Part shown: positions 1 through 10,580 of the stretch, in pieces | Layout: each line of letters opens with the position of its first letter | Position numbering within the stretch: position 1 is the stretch's first letter | Assembly: GCA_003013855.2 (NCBI GenBank) | Contig: ML058337.1 | Coordinates: 2,542,001-2,606,000, forward strand | Source of the DNA: Liriodendron chinense | Lineage: Eukaryota; Streptophyta; Magnoliopsida; Magnoliales; Magnoliaceae | Direction of reading: 5' to 3' | DNA: 64,000 bases | The notes under the pieces: generated by a model | Seen by the model: the letters and a program-made list of their open reading frames with translations, nothing else | Told to the model about the DNA's origin: nothing | The model's database searches: none | Position numbers and translations under genes: made by a program

Positions 1-2190
1 GCGGCATCTATTGCCCCGGTGACTTCGTTCTCAGCGGCAGCCCGTTCTTTAGCTGCAACCTCGAATGCCACTCTGTCGAACTCATCAACGTTAAAAGTTG
101 GAGCGATCAGCTGCATAACTCTGACCGCGAAATCGCGACCAGCGATATACGCGTCATATCGCTCCTCATCGTAAAGTTGAGAAGTCCGGAACTCCTGAAC
201 TGCACGAGGACCCTCATCAGATACCATTTGAACGAGGGCCACTCGCTCTTCTTCCCAGTGGATGGAGTCATCCTTCAACTGGTGAAGTTGCTGCTGGGCC
301 TCCTCGAGCTTCTTCTGGGTCTCCTCGAGCTTGGTCCGCGCATCCTTGAGCCACCCTTCAAGTTGGATCTTGTCCTGGCGGAAGATTTCCTTATCCTTCT
401 CGCTCTTGGTATGGATCTCCTGAAGCTTGGCGAGTTGGAGATCCACTGACTGAAAGCGCTCAGTCAGGGATTGGATTTTGACGAGGAGAATTTTCTTCTC
501 TTCATCCAGCTTGGCGATTTGCACTTCCAGAGCTTTCGCCAAGCGGTCCCGCGCTTGGACCTCTGCTTCCATGGTCTTTTTCTTCTTCTCCGCATCCTCC
601 ACGCTGCGGCGAGCTGCTTCGACATCCCGCCTAACACGGAGCGTGAGATCCAGGCTCTGATACAAATAAAGAAAGAAGGATTAGATTGCTAGTCATCTTA
701 TAAAATCCCGAAGAGATTGGTAAAAAGGAAAAAGGTTGTTACCTGAACCAATCTCACTCCAATATCAGTGGAGAGGGCCTCTGGGCTTGGCTCAGGCAAA
801 CTCCCGAAGGAGTTGGGAGGGATGTTATCAAACATAAACTTGCATACAGGATGCAAGTGCGGGGGGATAACAAAAACCCCCGACCCGGAAGGTTGGGCCA
901 CTACCATCTCGCCAGAGCCCGTCTCGCGAGCACCCACGGCACCCATGGAAGGTGTCGCAGACTCGCGAGCACCAGTAGGCTCGCATCTTATATCCTTAGG
1001 AGGGAGGCCTCCCTCCCTCCGATCGCCTTTCGGCGAATTGTCGGCGACTTCGATCACCAGCTGTCCGTGAGCACCTGACGGTGGAGTCGCAGTAGCCGGA
1101 GGGGGCACGGCGGATAGAGGGGTCGCGATAACCGGAGGGGTCGTGGTCGTACGAGAAGTCATAACGACCCCTCCCGAACCGACCCCTCGCGATTGAAGTC
1201 CGCGAGCAGTCCCATCAGCGGGAGCAGGTGCATTTGAGGGACCCCCGTTTTTCTTTTGCCTCTTCGAGGCCGCGCCCTTCAGACGGGGAAGCACCCCTAG
1301 TGAACCTCTTTTTTCGCCAGCGTTCGTCATTTCTTCTCTGGAGATGAGACCCGCTGCACAGAGGTGATGGGACTCTAATGCGACGTTGACGTGTCGTGTA
1401 GCCGCAGGAAGCTTATAGACTCTAACCAATTTCTCGTTGAGTCCTCCCCGCAGGTTCGGTTTCACACTAATTGGGATTCCTACGAGCAAAAAAGAAAGTT
1501 CATTAAGTCGTCAATATAGCAAAGCTATTGTCTCTGTCGGACAAATAAACAAGCACTTGACCCACCTTCGCCAAAATGGCGATTAACGTTATGGCCTTTG
1601 GGGTCGGAGCCCATTTCGGACTCCCAGTTGCCGGAGACATAGAACCACTTCTTTCTCCATCCCGGGCAGTTGGAGGAAGGGTTCCCCAGAATAAAGTTAT
1701 TCCGATGCCAGAAGCATAAGTAGTACCAACCCTCGCTAGCTGGCGCCTTCTTCAGCTGGAATAACCTTAAAAATTTCTCAGCGGTTAACTCCTCGTTACC
1801 CGCTTGCTTCCAGAGGACGAAAGCACTCAGGAGTACCCGCCAGCCATTTACTATTAATTGGCCCGGGGCAATCTTGTAGAGACGGAGGAAGTTCCGTATA
1901 AAAGGGTGGAGGGGAAGACGTACACCTACTTTGAAAAAATATTCATAAAAAGCCACACACCCTGGTGGTGGGGCATCGGCTGTCTCCCCTCTCCCAGGTA
2001 ATCTAAATAAAACAGAGTCTGGGACTCTATATGCCTCTCTAAGGTTAGAGAGCCTCTCCTCCGTCAAGATGGAAGAATAGCCGGAGGCAGAATATCTACC
2101 AGCCGGTACTCTGGCATTGTTGGATTCGGAAGAATCAGGGGTGTGATCTCCCAAGGGAACAATCTCTTCATCGGAGGACCCCGCCATCAC
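1..2190 (-). CDS. Tat-element antisense gene (PF04195-like 'gypsy type transposon' protein), three exons, C-terminus off window
   Basis: The gene reads on the minus strand from ATG 2190 (a second Met follows). Exon 1 is 2190-1566 and ends in a good donor (AAG/GTGGGT). Exon 2 is 1479-743, after acceptor CTCGTAG and before donor CAG/GTAACA. Exon 3 starts at 656 after TTTGTATCAG and stays open for about 218 codons to the window edge. Phases match at both junctions (phase 1, then phase 0), so the frame is intact for about 672 codons. Exon 1 looks like PF04195 (putative gypsy-type transposon domain), with FYEYFFKVGVRLPLHPF and RKKWFYVSG. Exon 2 is Pro/Thr/Gly-rich and probably disordered. Exon 3 is a Glu/Lys/Gln-rich coiled coil followed by a charged helical stretch. 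Extra antisense ORFs between pol and the 3' LTR are known in Tat elements such as Grande; their function is unknown. Splicing is inferred from sequence. It could instead be a domesticated host gene. Confidence 0.75.
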
Positions 2191-2359
2191 AAGTAGAAAA
2201 GCAAGAAAGAAAGATGAAGGGAGCAGAGATGAAGGGAGAAAGTTGGAGAAAGACTACCTCTGTGAAGAGGTTTTTCGCACCAGAAGCAAAGGAAGAAGAA
2301 GAAAGCAGAGAGCCCCGCAGCAGAAAATTCGAAAATGAAGAAATTTTTTCTAAGTCCGG

Positions 2360-2462
2360 TATTTATACGCAATCATTCCGTCTGATTTGCTAGACACGCG
2401 GCAGTTTCTCATCTGGCACACCAGACGAACGGACGCTAGCATTAAATATGGAAACACGTGGC
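2360..2462 (-). promoter_or_regulatory. Antisense promoter of the Tat antisense gene (TATA box plus G-box)
   Basis: On the minus strand TATAAATA lies at 2367-2360, about 170 bp before the ATG at 2190. A G-box/ABRE-type site GCCACGTGT lies at 2462-2454, about 90 bp further upstream. The same TATAAATA occurs at the equivalent place in a second Tat relic (9268-9275), and a TATAAAA with an upstream GCCACGTGG in a third (54509-54723). Promoter activity is inferred from position and recurrence. Confidence 0.5.
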
Positions 2463-2609
2463 GCCCGACGCCTCATTTCTGGCGGCAGAAAAAGCTGCGC
2501 GAAAGCTGGCCATCATAAATGCGGAAGCACGTTAAGGGAATCATGCGCGATTGTCTCCCAGCACCCAGTTGTCAGCACTAGCAAACCCTTGGCATAGTTC
2601 CTCAATACC

Positions 2610-2624
2610 AAGGGTTTGGGGGGC
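2610..2624 (+). other. Polypurine tract preceding a Tat LTR
   Basis: A G-rich run (AGGGTTTGGGGGGC) lies 3 bp before the TG that opens the LTR at 2628. This is the position expected of the plus-strand primer of a gypsy element. It implies that the DNA to the left, including the antisense gene, is the 3' internal part of a plus-oriented Tat element. Confidence 0.55.
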
Positions 2625-2627
2625 ATC

Positions 2628-3459
2628 TGTTGTAGGCAAATATAGTCTGGCGATAAGTGAAGGATCACGGCAATATGAATGCGAGGAGTCCAGGTCGTGC
2701 TCGCGGTAAGGGGTCGCATCTCCCGGATGCGAGCAGCTCGGCTCGTGCTCGCCAGAAGGGGTCGCATCTCCCGGATGCAAGCAGCTCGGCTCGTGCTCGC
2801 CAGAAGGGGTCGCATCTCCCGGATGCGAGCAGTCCTGACACGAGCGGCTCCCGAATCAGAGCAATCATGAGTCTTTGTTTTTGGTTTGGACGATCTTCGT
2901 AGTCCCAGCACCCGATTCCCGTCGAGCAGCTTGTCCAAATCCCTCGACGGCTCCAAGCAGAGTTACATCCAGCGCGGTGGTCTCCGCCCTTTCGGCGTCT
3001 CCTTCCTTTTCGGTAGCTATGACTCCAACTACGGCTTCCAGCTCAACATGAGCAATTAGCGCTATTACTACGCCTACCGGCAGCCCGTATAGGTCGGTTT
3101 TTGGGCTTATCTTCTCTGGTGGTTCCGGATCTCAAGGGATTGCCATCAAGGAACGTGATTGCTGAAATAAGTCATTGGGTTGGATCTCGTCTCTAAAGAT
3201 AGGATCTTATCCCACGAAATCAGCAAGATCTCAGTATCGTACACGAGATCAGCGGGATCTCGATATCTTGCGTAACAGATTGAACCGCTTCAGATCTATA
3301 TAAAGGAACGACTCCATTATGGGAAAGGTACACACACAATATTCAATCCCTGTCCTGTTTTGGCATGGTTACTCTTCTTCTTTGATTTGGCCTGACTTAA
3401 GCATCGGAGGGCTAACGGCTGGACCCCAGCCACCCTTAGTTGCTGTCTGTCTTCTTTCA
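2628..3459 (+). mobile_element. Tat-lineage LTR (LTR-A)
   Basis: Starts TGTTGTAGGC after a polypurine tract and ends near TTTCA at 3459. A TATA box (TATATAAA) is at 3297-3304. The R/U5 region carries the block TGACTTAAGCATCGGAGGG, shared with the LTRs at 9551 and 32589 in this window. A degenerate primer-binding site (TTGGCG...ATCTGTG) follows at about 3461-3485. Internal-type sequence sits on both sides (PPT left, PBS and gag right). The 3' limit is approximate. Confidence 0.55.
2693..2836 (+). repeat. Three tandem 47-48 bp repeats in LTR-A U3
   Basis: Three near-identical units start at about 2693, 2740 and 2788. Each contains GGTCGCATCTCCCGGATGCG, in which CGCATC pairs with GATGCG across a 4-nt loop. 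At 48 bp (16 codons) the unit gives long but meaningless open frames on both strands. Confidence 0.75.
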
Positions 3460-3554
3460 GGTTTGGCGGAGGAAATCTGTGTTGGAGAGAAGGTGAGCGT
3501 CCGGAGGATACTGTTACGAAATCTGACATTAACATGAAGGCTTCTGTCTTCCAC

Positions 3555-5177
3555 AATGCCTCCAAAGATAGGTAAGCAAACAGTCGAGGCATCCGCTTCC
3601 ACACGAATGTCAGCTCCGATGGGTTCCCAGCACCAGGGGGAAGACGCATCTCCCTCTCAAGGGAGGCATGCCCTTCCACCACCTATGCCATGATCTCTGG
3701 GTCCGTTTGATGATGCCACCAGAATTAATGATGTTGAAGAATATCTACAGTCAATACGGGCCAAGATCACTCGGTTTGAGGACATTGTGAAACGATTGGA
3801 GCAACTGCACCACCCCCCTCCCCCTCGTCGCTCCTCCGCAACCCAATGCGTCTCACATTCTATCCACTCCCCTCCATGACAAGAACATCATGGACAGAAT
3901 CCGCCCGTAGTGAGTCAGGCTGGACCGAGTTCTCGTCCATCAAGCAAGGAGTAACTTTCCAGTAGGAGATTTATGTCACTCGCTTAAAGCAAGACATCAA
4001 AACCAAGGCAATGATGACAGGCTCAAAACTAGGGTCAGGGCGCTGAAGTTGTTGAAGTCTCTAGCGGTAATCACACGCCAACATGTAGAAAGACCTAGAA
4101 AAACTCAAAGAGAAGCTTGACACCATGGAGTAGCGCTAACAATCCAACGCACCTTTGTCGATACAAGCGGTGGTGGATCAAATTGATCCACCATTCACCG
4201 AGGATATCATAAAAGCCCCACGGCTGGAGAAATTTCGGGTGCCCAACAACATCCCTCACTACACTGGGGTAGGAGGCCCGGTAGATCACATTGAGACCTT
4301 TAGGTTTTATATGGAGCTTGAGGCGCAAGTCCGGCCATCATGTGTAGGGCGTTCTCTCTTACTCTCAAACATGTGGCACGAACATGGTATAGCAATCCAA
4401 AACCACGTTCTATCGGTTCCTTTTCCGAACTTTGAACATTGTTCGTATCACAGTTCCTTAGGAGCAGGAAAATGAAAAAGCCAGCGGCTCACTTTGCTAC
4501 GATCAAATAGAGATCAAACGAGTCTTTAAAAGACTTTATGGTATGTTTCACATACAAGTCAGTACAGACGGAGGGTTACACCGACAGGTCGTCCTGACTG
4601 TGCTCCTCAGCGGGGTCGGAAATAAAGATTATGTTTTGCCCTCTACAAATCCACCCCAAGAATGATGACAGAGTTATAAGATAAGGCTCAAAAGTACATC
4701 AATGCAGAGGAGGGGGTGAAGGGTAGACGCGAGGCCGAGGCCGAGCCTAGTGATAAAAAGAAGAAGCATGAGGAGTCTTCATCCTCAAATAAGAAGAAGC
4801 GGAAAGAGGATTGACAAGAGCAATCCCCAAGAAGGGGCCCTTCAGAAGGCCGATACTCAGAATACACTCCTCTCAACACCACTAAAGAAATGACCGTTAT
4901 GCACATTAAAGATCAAAAGTACATGAAGTGGCCACCTAGGCTGAGGACAGATCCTGACAAGAGGGACAAGCGGAAGTACTACGATTTCCATCGAGACCAC
5001 GGACGCAATACAGGGGACTGCATGGCCCTCAAGGATGAGATTAAAGGGCTCATCCACCAAGGCCACCTCCGTGCATACTTGGATCAGGGAGACCGATCCC
5101 CTAGAAGATGTGAGAGATCCCCTCGTTGGCCAGATCGATCACAGTGGGACAAATTAGCACAACGACATTACCGCTAA
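3555..5177 (+). pseudogene. Tat-lineage gag, broken
   Basis: The frame opens at ATG 3555 (MPPKIGKQTV...), as Tat gag proteins usually start, and is soon broken by stops (first at about 3691) and frameshifts. Around 4155-4330 is the start of the gag core (PPFTEDIIKAPRLEKFRVPN...). Around 4890-5177 is the Tat zinc-knuckle variant (KRKYYDFHRDHGRNTGDC), where Tyr replaces the expected first Cys. The same module occurs intact as KRKFCNFHKDHGHNSQDC in the minus-strand relic near 31000. No full-length product is possible. Confidence 0.75.
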
Positions 5178-5407
5178 GCAGAAGCGCAATCTGAGCCATC
5201 TGAGCCCATAGGGGAAATCCAAACCATTTTTGGTAGGCTAGGACGAGGCAGAGATTCGAACAAAGCCTGAAAAGCCCACACGAAGAAGGCTCAAGAGCCC
5301 CCTCAAACGGTCCTCTCGACGGAGAGGCCTGGTAAACAGCACAGACTAGAGCACCAGGTCATTACTGTTTCCGAGGAAGATGCAAAAGGAATCCATTTTC
5401 CCTGACG

Positions 5408-7262
5408 TTGAGGGTTTCGAATTATAAAACTCATAGGATTATACTAGATACTGGGAGTTCAGCGGACATCCTGTACACCTTAGCATACGACAGCATGAAT
5501 CTGTCAAGAAGCCTCCTCAAGCCGGTCAAGACCCCGTTGGTAGGATTCGAGGGGGAAGTTATCGAACAGGAAGGAAGCATCGACCTTCCCGTTGTTTCGA
5601 TGAGGCTCCCAACAAGATCAATTTAATGATAAATTTTCTGGTAGTGGACGGCAAGTTGACCTATAACGCCATTCTAGGACGACTGTCCATGGCCAAGCTT
5701 AGAGCGACGCTCACTCTGTGTTATCTTTGTATTAAGTTTCTCACTCCAACTGGGGTCGGAGTGGTCAGAGGAAGCCAAGCCGAGGCTCGCATGTGTTATG
5801 AAATGGTGCTTCGAAAAGATAAAGCGAAATAAATTGCCCCTATCATGATTCTGATGACTCCTCATCAGAACGCTCGTCTAGAAGAAGGTTCCCCCTTAGA
5901 TCCTAAGGATGCTAACGCCCAAAGAGGTTCCCCAGTTGAGGACCTAGTTTCAGTCCAAATATCAGCAGAGGACTCCTCAAAACGTGTACAAATTGGCTTT
6001 GCCCTGGATCCAGGTGCCCAGGTTCAGTTCATGGAGTTTCTTACCGAGCATCAAGACGTCTTCGCATGGTCTCATGAAGACATGCCTGGAATTGATCCTA
6101 ATGTCATTGTCCATCGATTGAAGGTGGACCCCAATTTCAAGCCCATACAGTAGACGCGACGAGCATTCAACCAGGAGAAACAACAAGTCATCAAAAAAGA
6201 AGTTAAGAAACTCCTTCGAGCTAGATTTATTTAGGAAGCTAATTACCCAGAGTGGGTGGCAAACTTCATCTTGGTGAAAAAAGATCGTGGTAAATGGCAG
6301 ATGTGTGTTGACTACACAGATCTTAACAAGGCTTGTCCTAATGATAGTTTTCCAACGCCATCAATCAATCAGTTAGTTGATGCTAACGCCGGTTACGCGT
6401 TACTCAATTTTATGGACGCATACTCTATCTACAATCAGATTTCCATGCATCAACCAAATAAACAGAAAACATACTTCATCACTGACAAGGGGCTCTACTA
6501 TTACAAGGTCATGCCATTTAGCCTCAACAATGCTTGCACTACGAATCAACACCTCATGAAAAAAATGTTTGTCGACTAGATTAGCAAAATAATGGAGGTT
6601 TATGTCGATGATATGCTTATCAAGAGCATCAAAGCTGAGGATCACCTGTCGAATCTTCGAGAAATGTTCCAAATTTTGTGGCAACATAAGATGAAGCTAA
6701 ATCCAGCGAAATGTGCGTTCAACGTGGTCTCTGAAAAATTCCTCAGCTTTATGGTCGGTCAACGAGGGATAGAGGAAAATACAGAAAAAATCTGAGCGCT
6801 CCTTGAGATGAACTCCCCCAAGAACACAAAGTACATACAACGGTTAGTAGGTCGAATTTCCTCCCTCAGCAGGTTCATCTCCAGGGCATTAGACAAATGT
6901 CTGCCCTTCTTTAAGCTTTTGAAAGGATCTCAAAAAGTGGCACAGTGGACAGACGAGTGCGAAAAGGCTTTCTTTTGTCTCAAAGAATATATGAGGGCTT
7001 CGTCGACACTATCAAAGCCCCTTCACAGTGAAGAATTGATATTATACTTGGTCGTGTCTCCTACAGCTATTAGCTTTACGCTCATCCACAACGATAATGG
7101 CGTCGAGCGGCCAATCTACTACATTAGACTAGCAATGGTCAACGCCAGGAAGCTTGGCCTAGCTCTGGTGATAGAAAAATTGGCTCTGGCTCTGGCTCTG
7201 GTGACCTCGGCCGGGAAGATTGGCCTACTTAGGAATTCATCCGCACGAGGTAGATGGATTGT
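5408..7262 (+). pseudogene. Tat-lineage pol fragment: protease, reverse transcriptase, RNase H (integrase missing)
   Basis: An aspartic protease active site DTGSSADILY is encoded at about 5450, followed by the family block ILGRLSMAKLRA near 5665. Reverse transcriptase runs from about 6180 (NFILVKKDRGKWQMCVDY) through the catalytic YVDD at 6601-6612. The RNase H-type region (WTDECEKAFFCLKEY...) ends near 7260. In-frame stops (for example about 6152, 6578 and 6793) kill the ORF. Integrase is absent: the RNase H stretch is joined directly to sequence that is coding on the other strand (7280-7497), showing an internal deletion. Confidence 0.85.
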
Positions 7263-7279
7263 GACAAAGTCGAGGATCT

Positions 7280-7497
7280 AATATCTGGTTCGAATTTCTT
7301 CCAAGTCTGACTCTGTCATCGTAGATGGATGGTCATCAACGTCATACCCATCATTGGGACTTCTATTGGGAACATATGAAGAAGAAGACTTGGGGGTATG
7401 AACCCCCAAAGCCTCTACATCCTTCGACTCAGAACCGACAGCCCGCGACTTAGCTGTGAAAGCAGGGGAAAATTGAAAACGGATGGAGCTATAAATG
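7280..7497 (-). pseudogene. N-terminal piece of a second Tat antisense ORF
   Basis: Read on the minus strand from 7497 there is an open frame of about 70 codons ending in TESDLEEIRTRY and then TAG. It parallels TEERLSNLREAYRVP in the intact antisense gene at the left edge. Upstream it is cut by the repeat at 7497-9010, beyond which its presumed 5' leader and TATA box remain. Downstream a deletion has joined it to pol near 7262. Confidence 0.5.
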
Positions 7498-9010
7498 TCC
7501 TAGAGGGGGGGTGAATAGGACAACTCAATTCAATTCTGCCTCTTGAAATATAAAAATAAATCAGAGTATCAATCACAAGACTAGCAAAAATGAATATACA
7601 ATTAACCAAATAGAGTGCAATATGAGAACCTAGAATTAAATCGTAGGACGATCTTTCACTTAGAATTTTAAGTAGGACAACTTTATGTCACGATTTAAGG
7701 TTTCAAAAGCAATCAAATACATAAGAAGATAAACAATAAAATAATCACCATGACACAAAGAGTTATAGTAGTTCGATGTTAAAAACAACTTGCACTTACT
7801 CCACTCCCAAAATTACTTCTCCTTATAATTTTGATTTTCCATTATACAAAAGTTTTCACAGGTTCACCTTTAAAACCTGATACAGAGATTGTGATTTTCA
7901 CAGGCTTATCACAACAAAACCTCAAATGATTTTCACAGGCTAATCAATAACCTTAAGTGATTTTCACAGGCTAATCACTAACAACCTAATTTGATATTTT
8001 CACGGGCTATCTCAAACAAAACCCAAAAGTATAAAAAGATATTACCATTCTTCTTGTAGAAGATGATGAAGCTTTAATGATGCAGCAATCCGATCATTGT
8101 AAAAGATAAACCAATATAGCTCGAACAAAATAGATCTAAGAATTTCTCAAAAGCTTTTTCCTAAAACTGCAATTTCAGTTCTCTTTTCTTTAATATGATA
8201 ATGATCTTCTCTTTACACAATCAAATTAAATGAGAAGAGAACTGAGATAGCTATAAAATAAAATAACAATTTAGAATAAATAGCTAGACTATAATGGAGA
8301 GCTTTTTCACCAGAGAGAGTAATTTTCGTGCTTTTTCTTGATGTAAAAATGGAGTGAAGAAAGCTCTATTTATAGTAAAAAAAGATAGGTCTTCGGCTGA
8401 CCTAAGATTCAATCATTTTATCCCAATAGCTATCAAATTTCACAGGATAATAGTTTGTTCAAACTTTGGCTAACCCGAGTGTCGGTTCGGCTAGCCCGAG
8501 TGAGCTTAGGTTAGCCCGAGACAAGGTCGGGCTAACCTGAGATCCGAGCCTAAAAATTTGTTTCGCATTTAGAAACTTGATCGAAGTTTCTTGGGCCGGC
8601 CAAAGCCTGTTCGGCTAGCCCAACATAGGGCTGGTCTAGTCGAACACAGAGTTAGGCTAGCTGAACATCTCCAGAAATTTTCAACCAAGCTTGCTGGAAA
8701 CTTGACCGAAGATTCTTGGGCTGACCGAACACAGGGTTAGGCTAGCCGAATTTCCTAAAATATGACTTTTTCAAAGATATTAGAGTGGCTACTTTAAAAG
8801 TTATATGAAAACACGTAACCTAGGGTCATCCCTATGGTCAATATTACCTTGGCATATATGGTTTATCTTCATAGCTTTACCGCATCTTGTTGTAGAGTCG
8901 ATAGTCTTGATCTTGATGTGTTTGTTGAGGTAGAGACTTGTCTTCTCAAAGAACTTGGCTTGCACATACAACCTCATGCACTAAACTAATGTCTACGAAA
9001 TTTGACAACA
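7497..9010 (+). repeat. Unclassified LTR-like repeat 'R2', copy 1
   Basis: Starts near TGTCCTAGAGGGGGGG followed by GTGAATAGG, and ends near GACAACA. A diverged second copy lies at 42842-46233 with the same order of landmarks: GGGGGTGAATAGG, a 'cttgc.ctactccactc' block, 'caggttcacc', a promoter-proximal CG-rich array, and an end in CAACA. This copy has repeated CGGCTAGCCCGAG-type motifs at about 8470-8760. TG...CA ends suggest an LTR, but no matching target duplication was found, so the class is open. Confidence 0.45.
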
Positions 9011-9290
9011 CTTACAATATATTATGCTTAGCACTCACATTTTGTGCTTAGCACTTACAAAAATGGTAAGGGAATTGAAGAGGATAGCTTGAGAAATGGA
9101 AGGAAGAGGTACCTAAAGGCAAGGAGAAGAAGGAAAGCTCTGTGAAGATTGGAAGAATGCATTGCGAGGATTTATGAAAAATCGCTAAGTCTGGTACAAG
9201 AAGAAAGAGGGGCAAAGTTTCAGTGAATGATTTCTAGGGTTTTGGTAACCCGAAGACGGAGTCAATGTATTTATAAGAAATCATGCCTTT
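9011..9290 (-). promoter_or_regulatory. Leader and TATA box of the second Tat antisense ORF
   Basis: Minus-strand TATAAATA at 9275-9268 is followed by a purine-rich (on plus) leader resembling the leader at 2191-2360. It is separated from the coding relic at 7280-7497 by the inserted repeat. From 9290 to 9550 I see no coding sequence, only the 3' internal stretch leading to a G-rich tract (GAGGGGTTAC) before the LTR. Confidence 0.4.
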
Positions 9291-9550
9291 TCATTCCCCA
9301 AAGGACATGATGCATGGCAGTTCCCCTTTCGTTACGAAGTTTCGGGCGATATACCACATTTAAGGACCCGCGGCCTTTTGGTATGAAAGGAATGATTACA
9401 ACGTTTCTCTCCCATGTGCATTAAATGCTCCCATTCAATGCAACAATGTTTCGAGATCCGTACTCATTGTGATCGTTGCGCCAAATGAGCCGAAGATAAA
9501 TTTCAAAGTTTCGTGCTTAGATTTTCTGACCATGAAACTTGAGGGGTTAC

Positions 9551-10580
9551 TGTTCTGGGTGAATCTCACAAGGTTCCCGATGCTAACGTGGAAGATGCGC
9601 AACCACCGATATGTGGCCCACTTAGGCTAGCTAATCACATGTGTTAGTGAGGGATCGAAGCTTGTCAAGGCGAGAAGCCTTCTCACTTATCTTCAGCAGT
9701 GAACGAGGTCTGAGGCCTCAAGCTCGGCCTCAGACATCAAATGACTTACTGACCACTAGACCTCGGATTAGAACTGAGAACCTTTCCTTGGGATATCAAG
9801 CGCTACAGAGAAGAGAAAACGCCTACCTTACCATCACCAAGTTTCATATTCTACATAGCAGAGGCCAAGGCCTCAGTCTCCATCCTCTCGACCTCAGTTA
9901 GAGTTGAGGCCTAGGCCTCAGCTATTAATGTCTTCCATATAGCTAACTAACTAAAAAACAACTCAATTGAAGACATGTCCTCGGATTTATAAACTCACTA
10001 ATCCCAATGACTCAACAAATTGCAGACCACATGGCCTCGGCCTTAGCGAGGTTAAGGCCTTAGCCTTTAAATCCAGCGCCTGTCATAAGACAATCACTCC
10101 ATCCGAGCAGCTTAGACTGCTGACACTGGGTGCCGAGTACACCAGACGTCCTTAGACCCGAGCTATATATCAATAACAATGATTACCAAGATATGCAGGA
10201 TCTCAAACATAATAAGGGGGATCTCTCCCAATTAAGAAATATATCTTAGACGGTATCTCATCCAGAATGTCTCCCAGAATGGAATGAACGGATACGCTGT
10301 CGGAAATGATGGATCCTTATCATTTATAAGAGGACCCTACCGCATCACATCCAGGTACATCATCTTAGACATGACCAATCACATATACCCTAAAGTTCTT
10401 ACGTTTAATCAACCTGACTGACTTAAGCATCAGAGGGTCCTCCATTGGCATGACCGGCACCCCCTCACGATTTCTCTTTCTTTGTGATCTCAGGTCCTAT
10501 GATCTGCATCATTCATCTCCATCAACATCATCAAGCGGTGAAGATCTAAAGTTAGTCCCCTGACCAACATCTGTTAGCCA
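9551..10580 (+). mobile_element. Tat-lineage LTR (LTR-B)
   Basis: Starts TGTTCTGGGTGAATC directly after the G-rich tract at 9541-9550. It contains the Tat U5 block TGACTTAAGCATCAGAGGG at about 10419 and a TATA-like TTTATAAG at about 10322, and ends near GTTAGCCA (10580) before TTTTTGGCG, a PBS-like string. Its U3 is unlike LTR-A, so the two are different subfamilies or very old. Repeated GAGGCCT/AGGCCTCA motifs lie at 9709-9915. No 5-bp duplication was found. Confidence 0.5.

Noticed and set aside
177..692. Plus-strand Leu/Phe-rich ORFs at the left edge
   Set aside because: They are shadows of the minus-strand coiled-coil exon; Glu/Lys/Gln codons read backwards give Leu/Phe-rich peptides.
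2657..2902. Several long overlapping ORFs on both strands
   Set aside because: They arise from the 48-bp tandem repeat, whose length is a multiple of three; peptide repeats such as LPDASSSARARQKGSH are artefacts of the array.
7385..7410. PPT and LTR start at TTGGGGGTATGAACCCCC
   Set aside because: It resembles a polypurine tract, but on the other strand it is inside the continuous antisense-ORF relic, and no LTR text follows.
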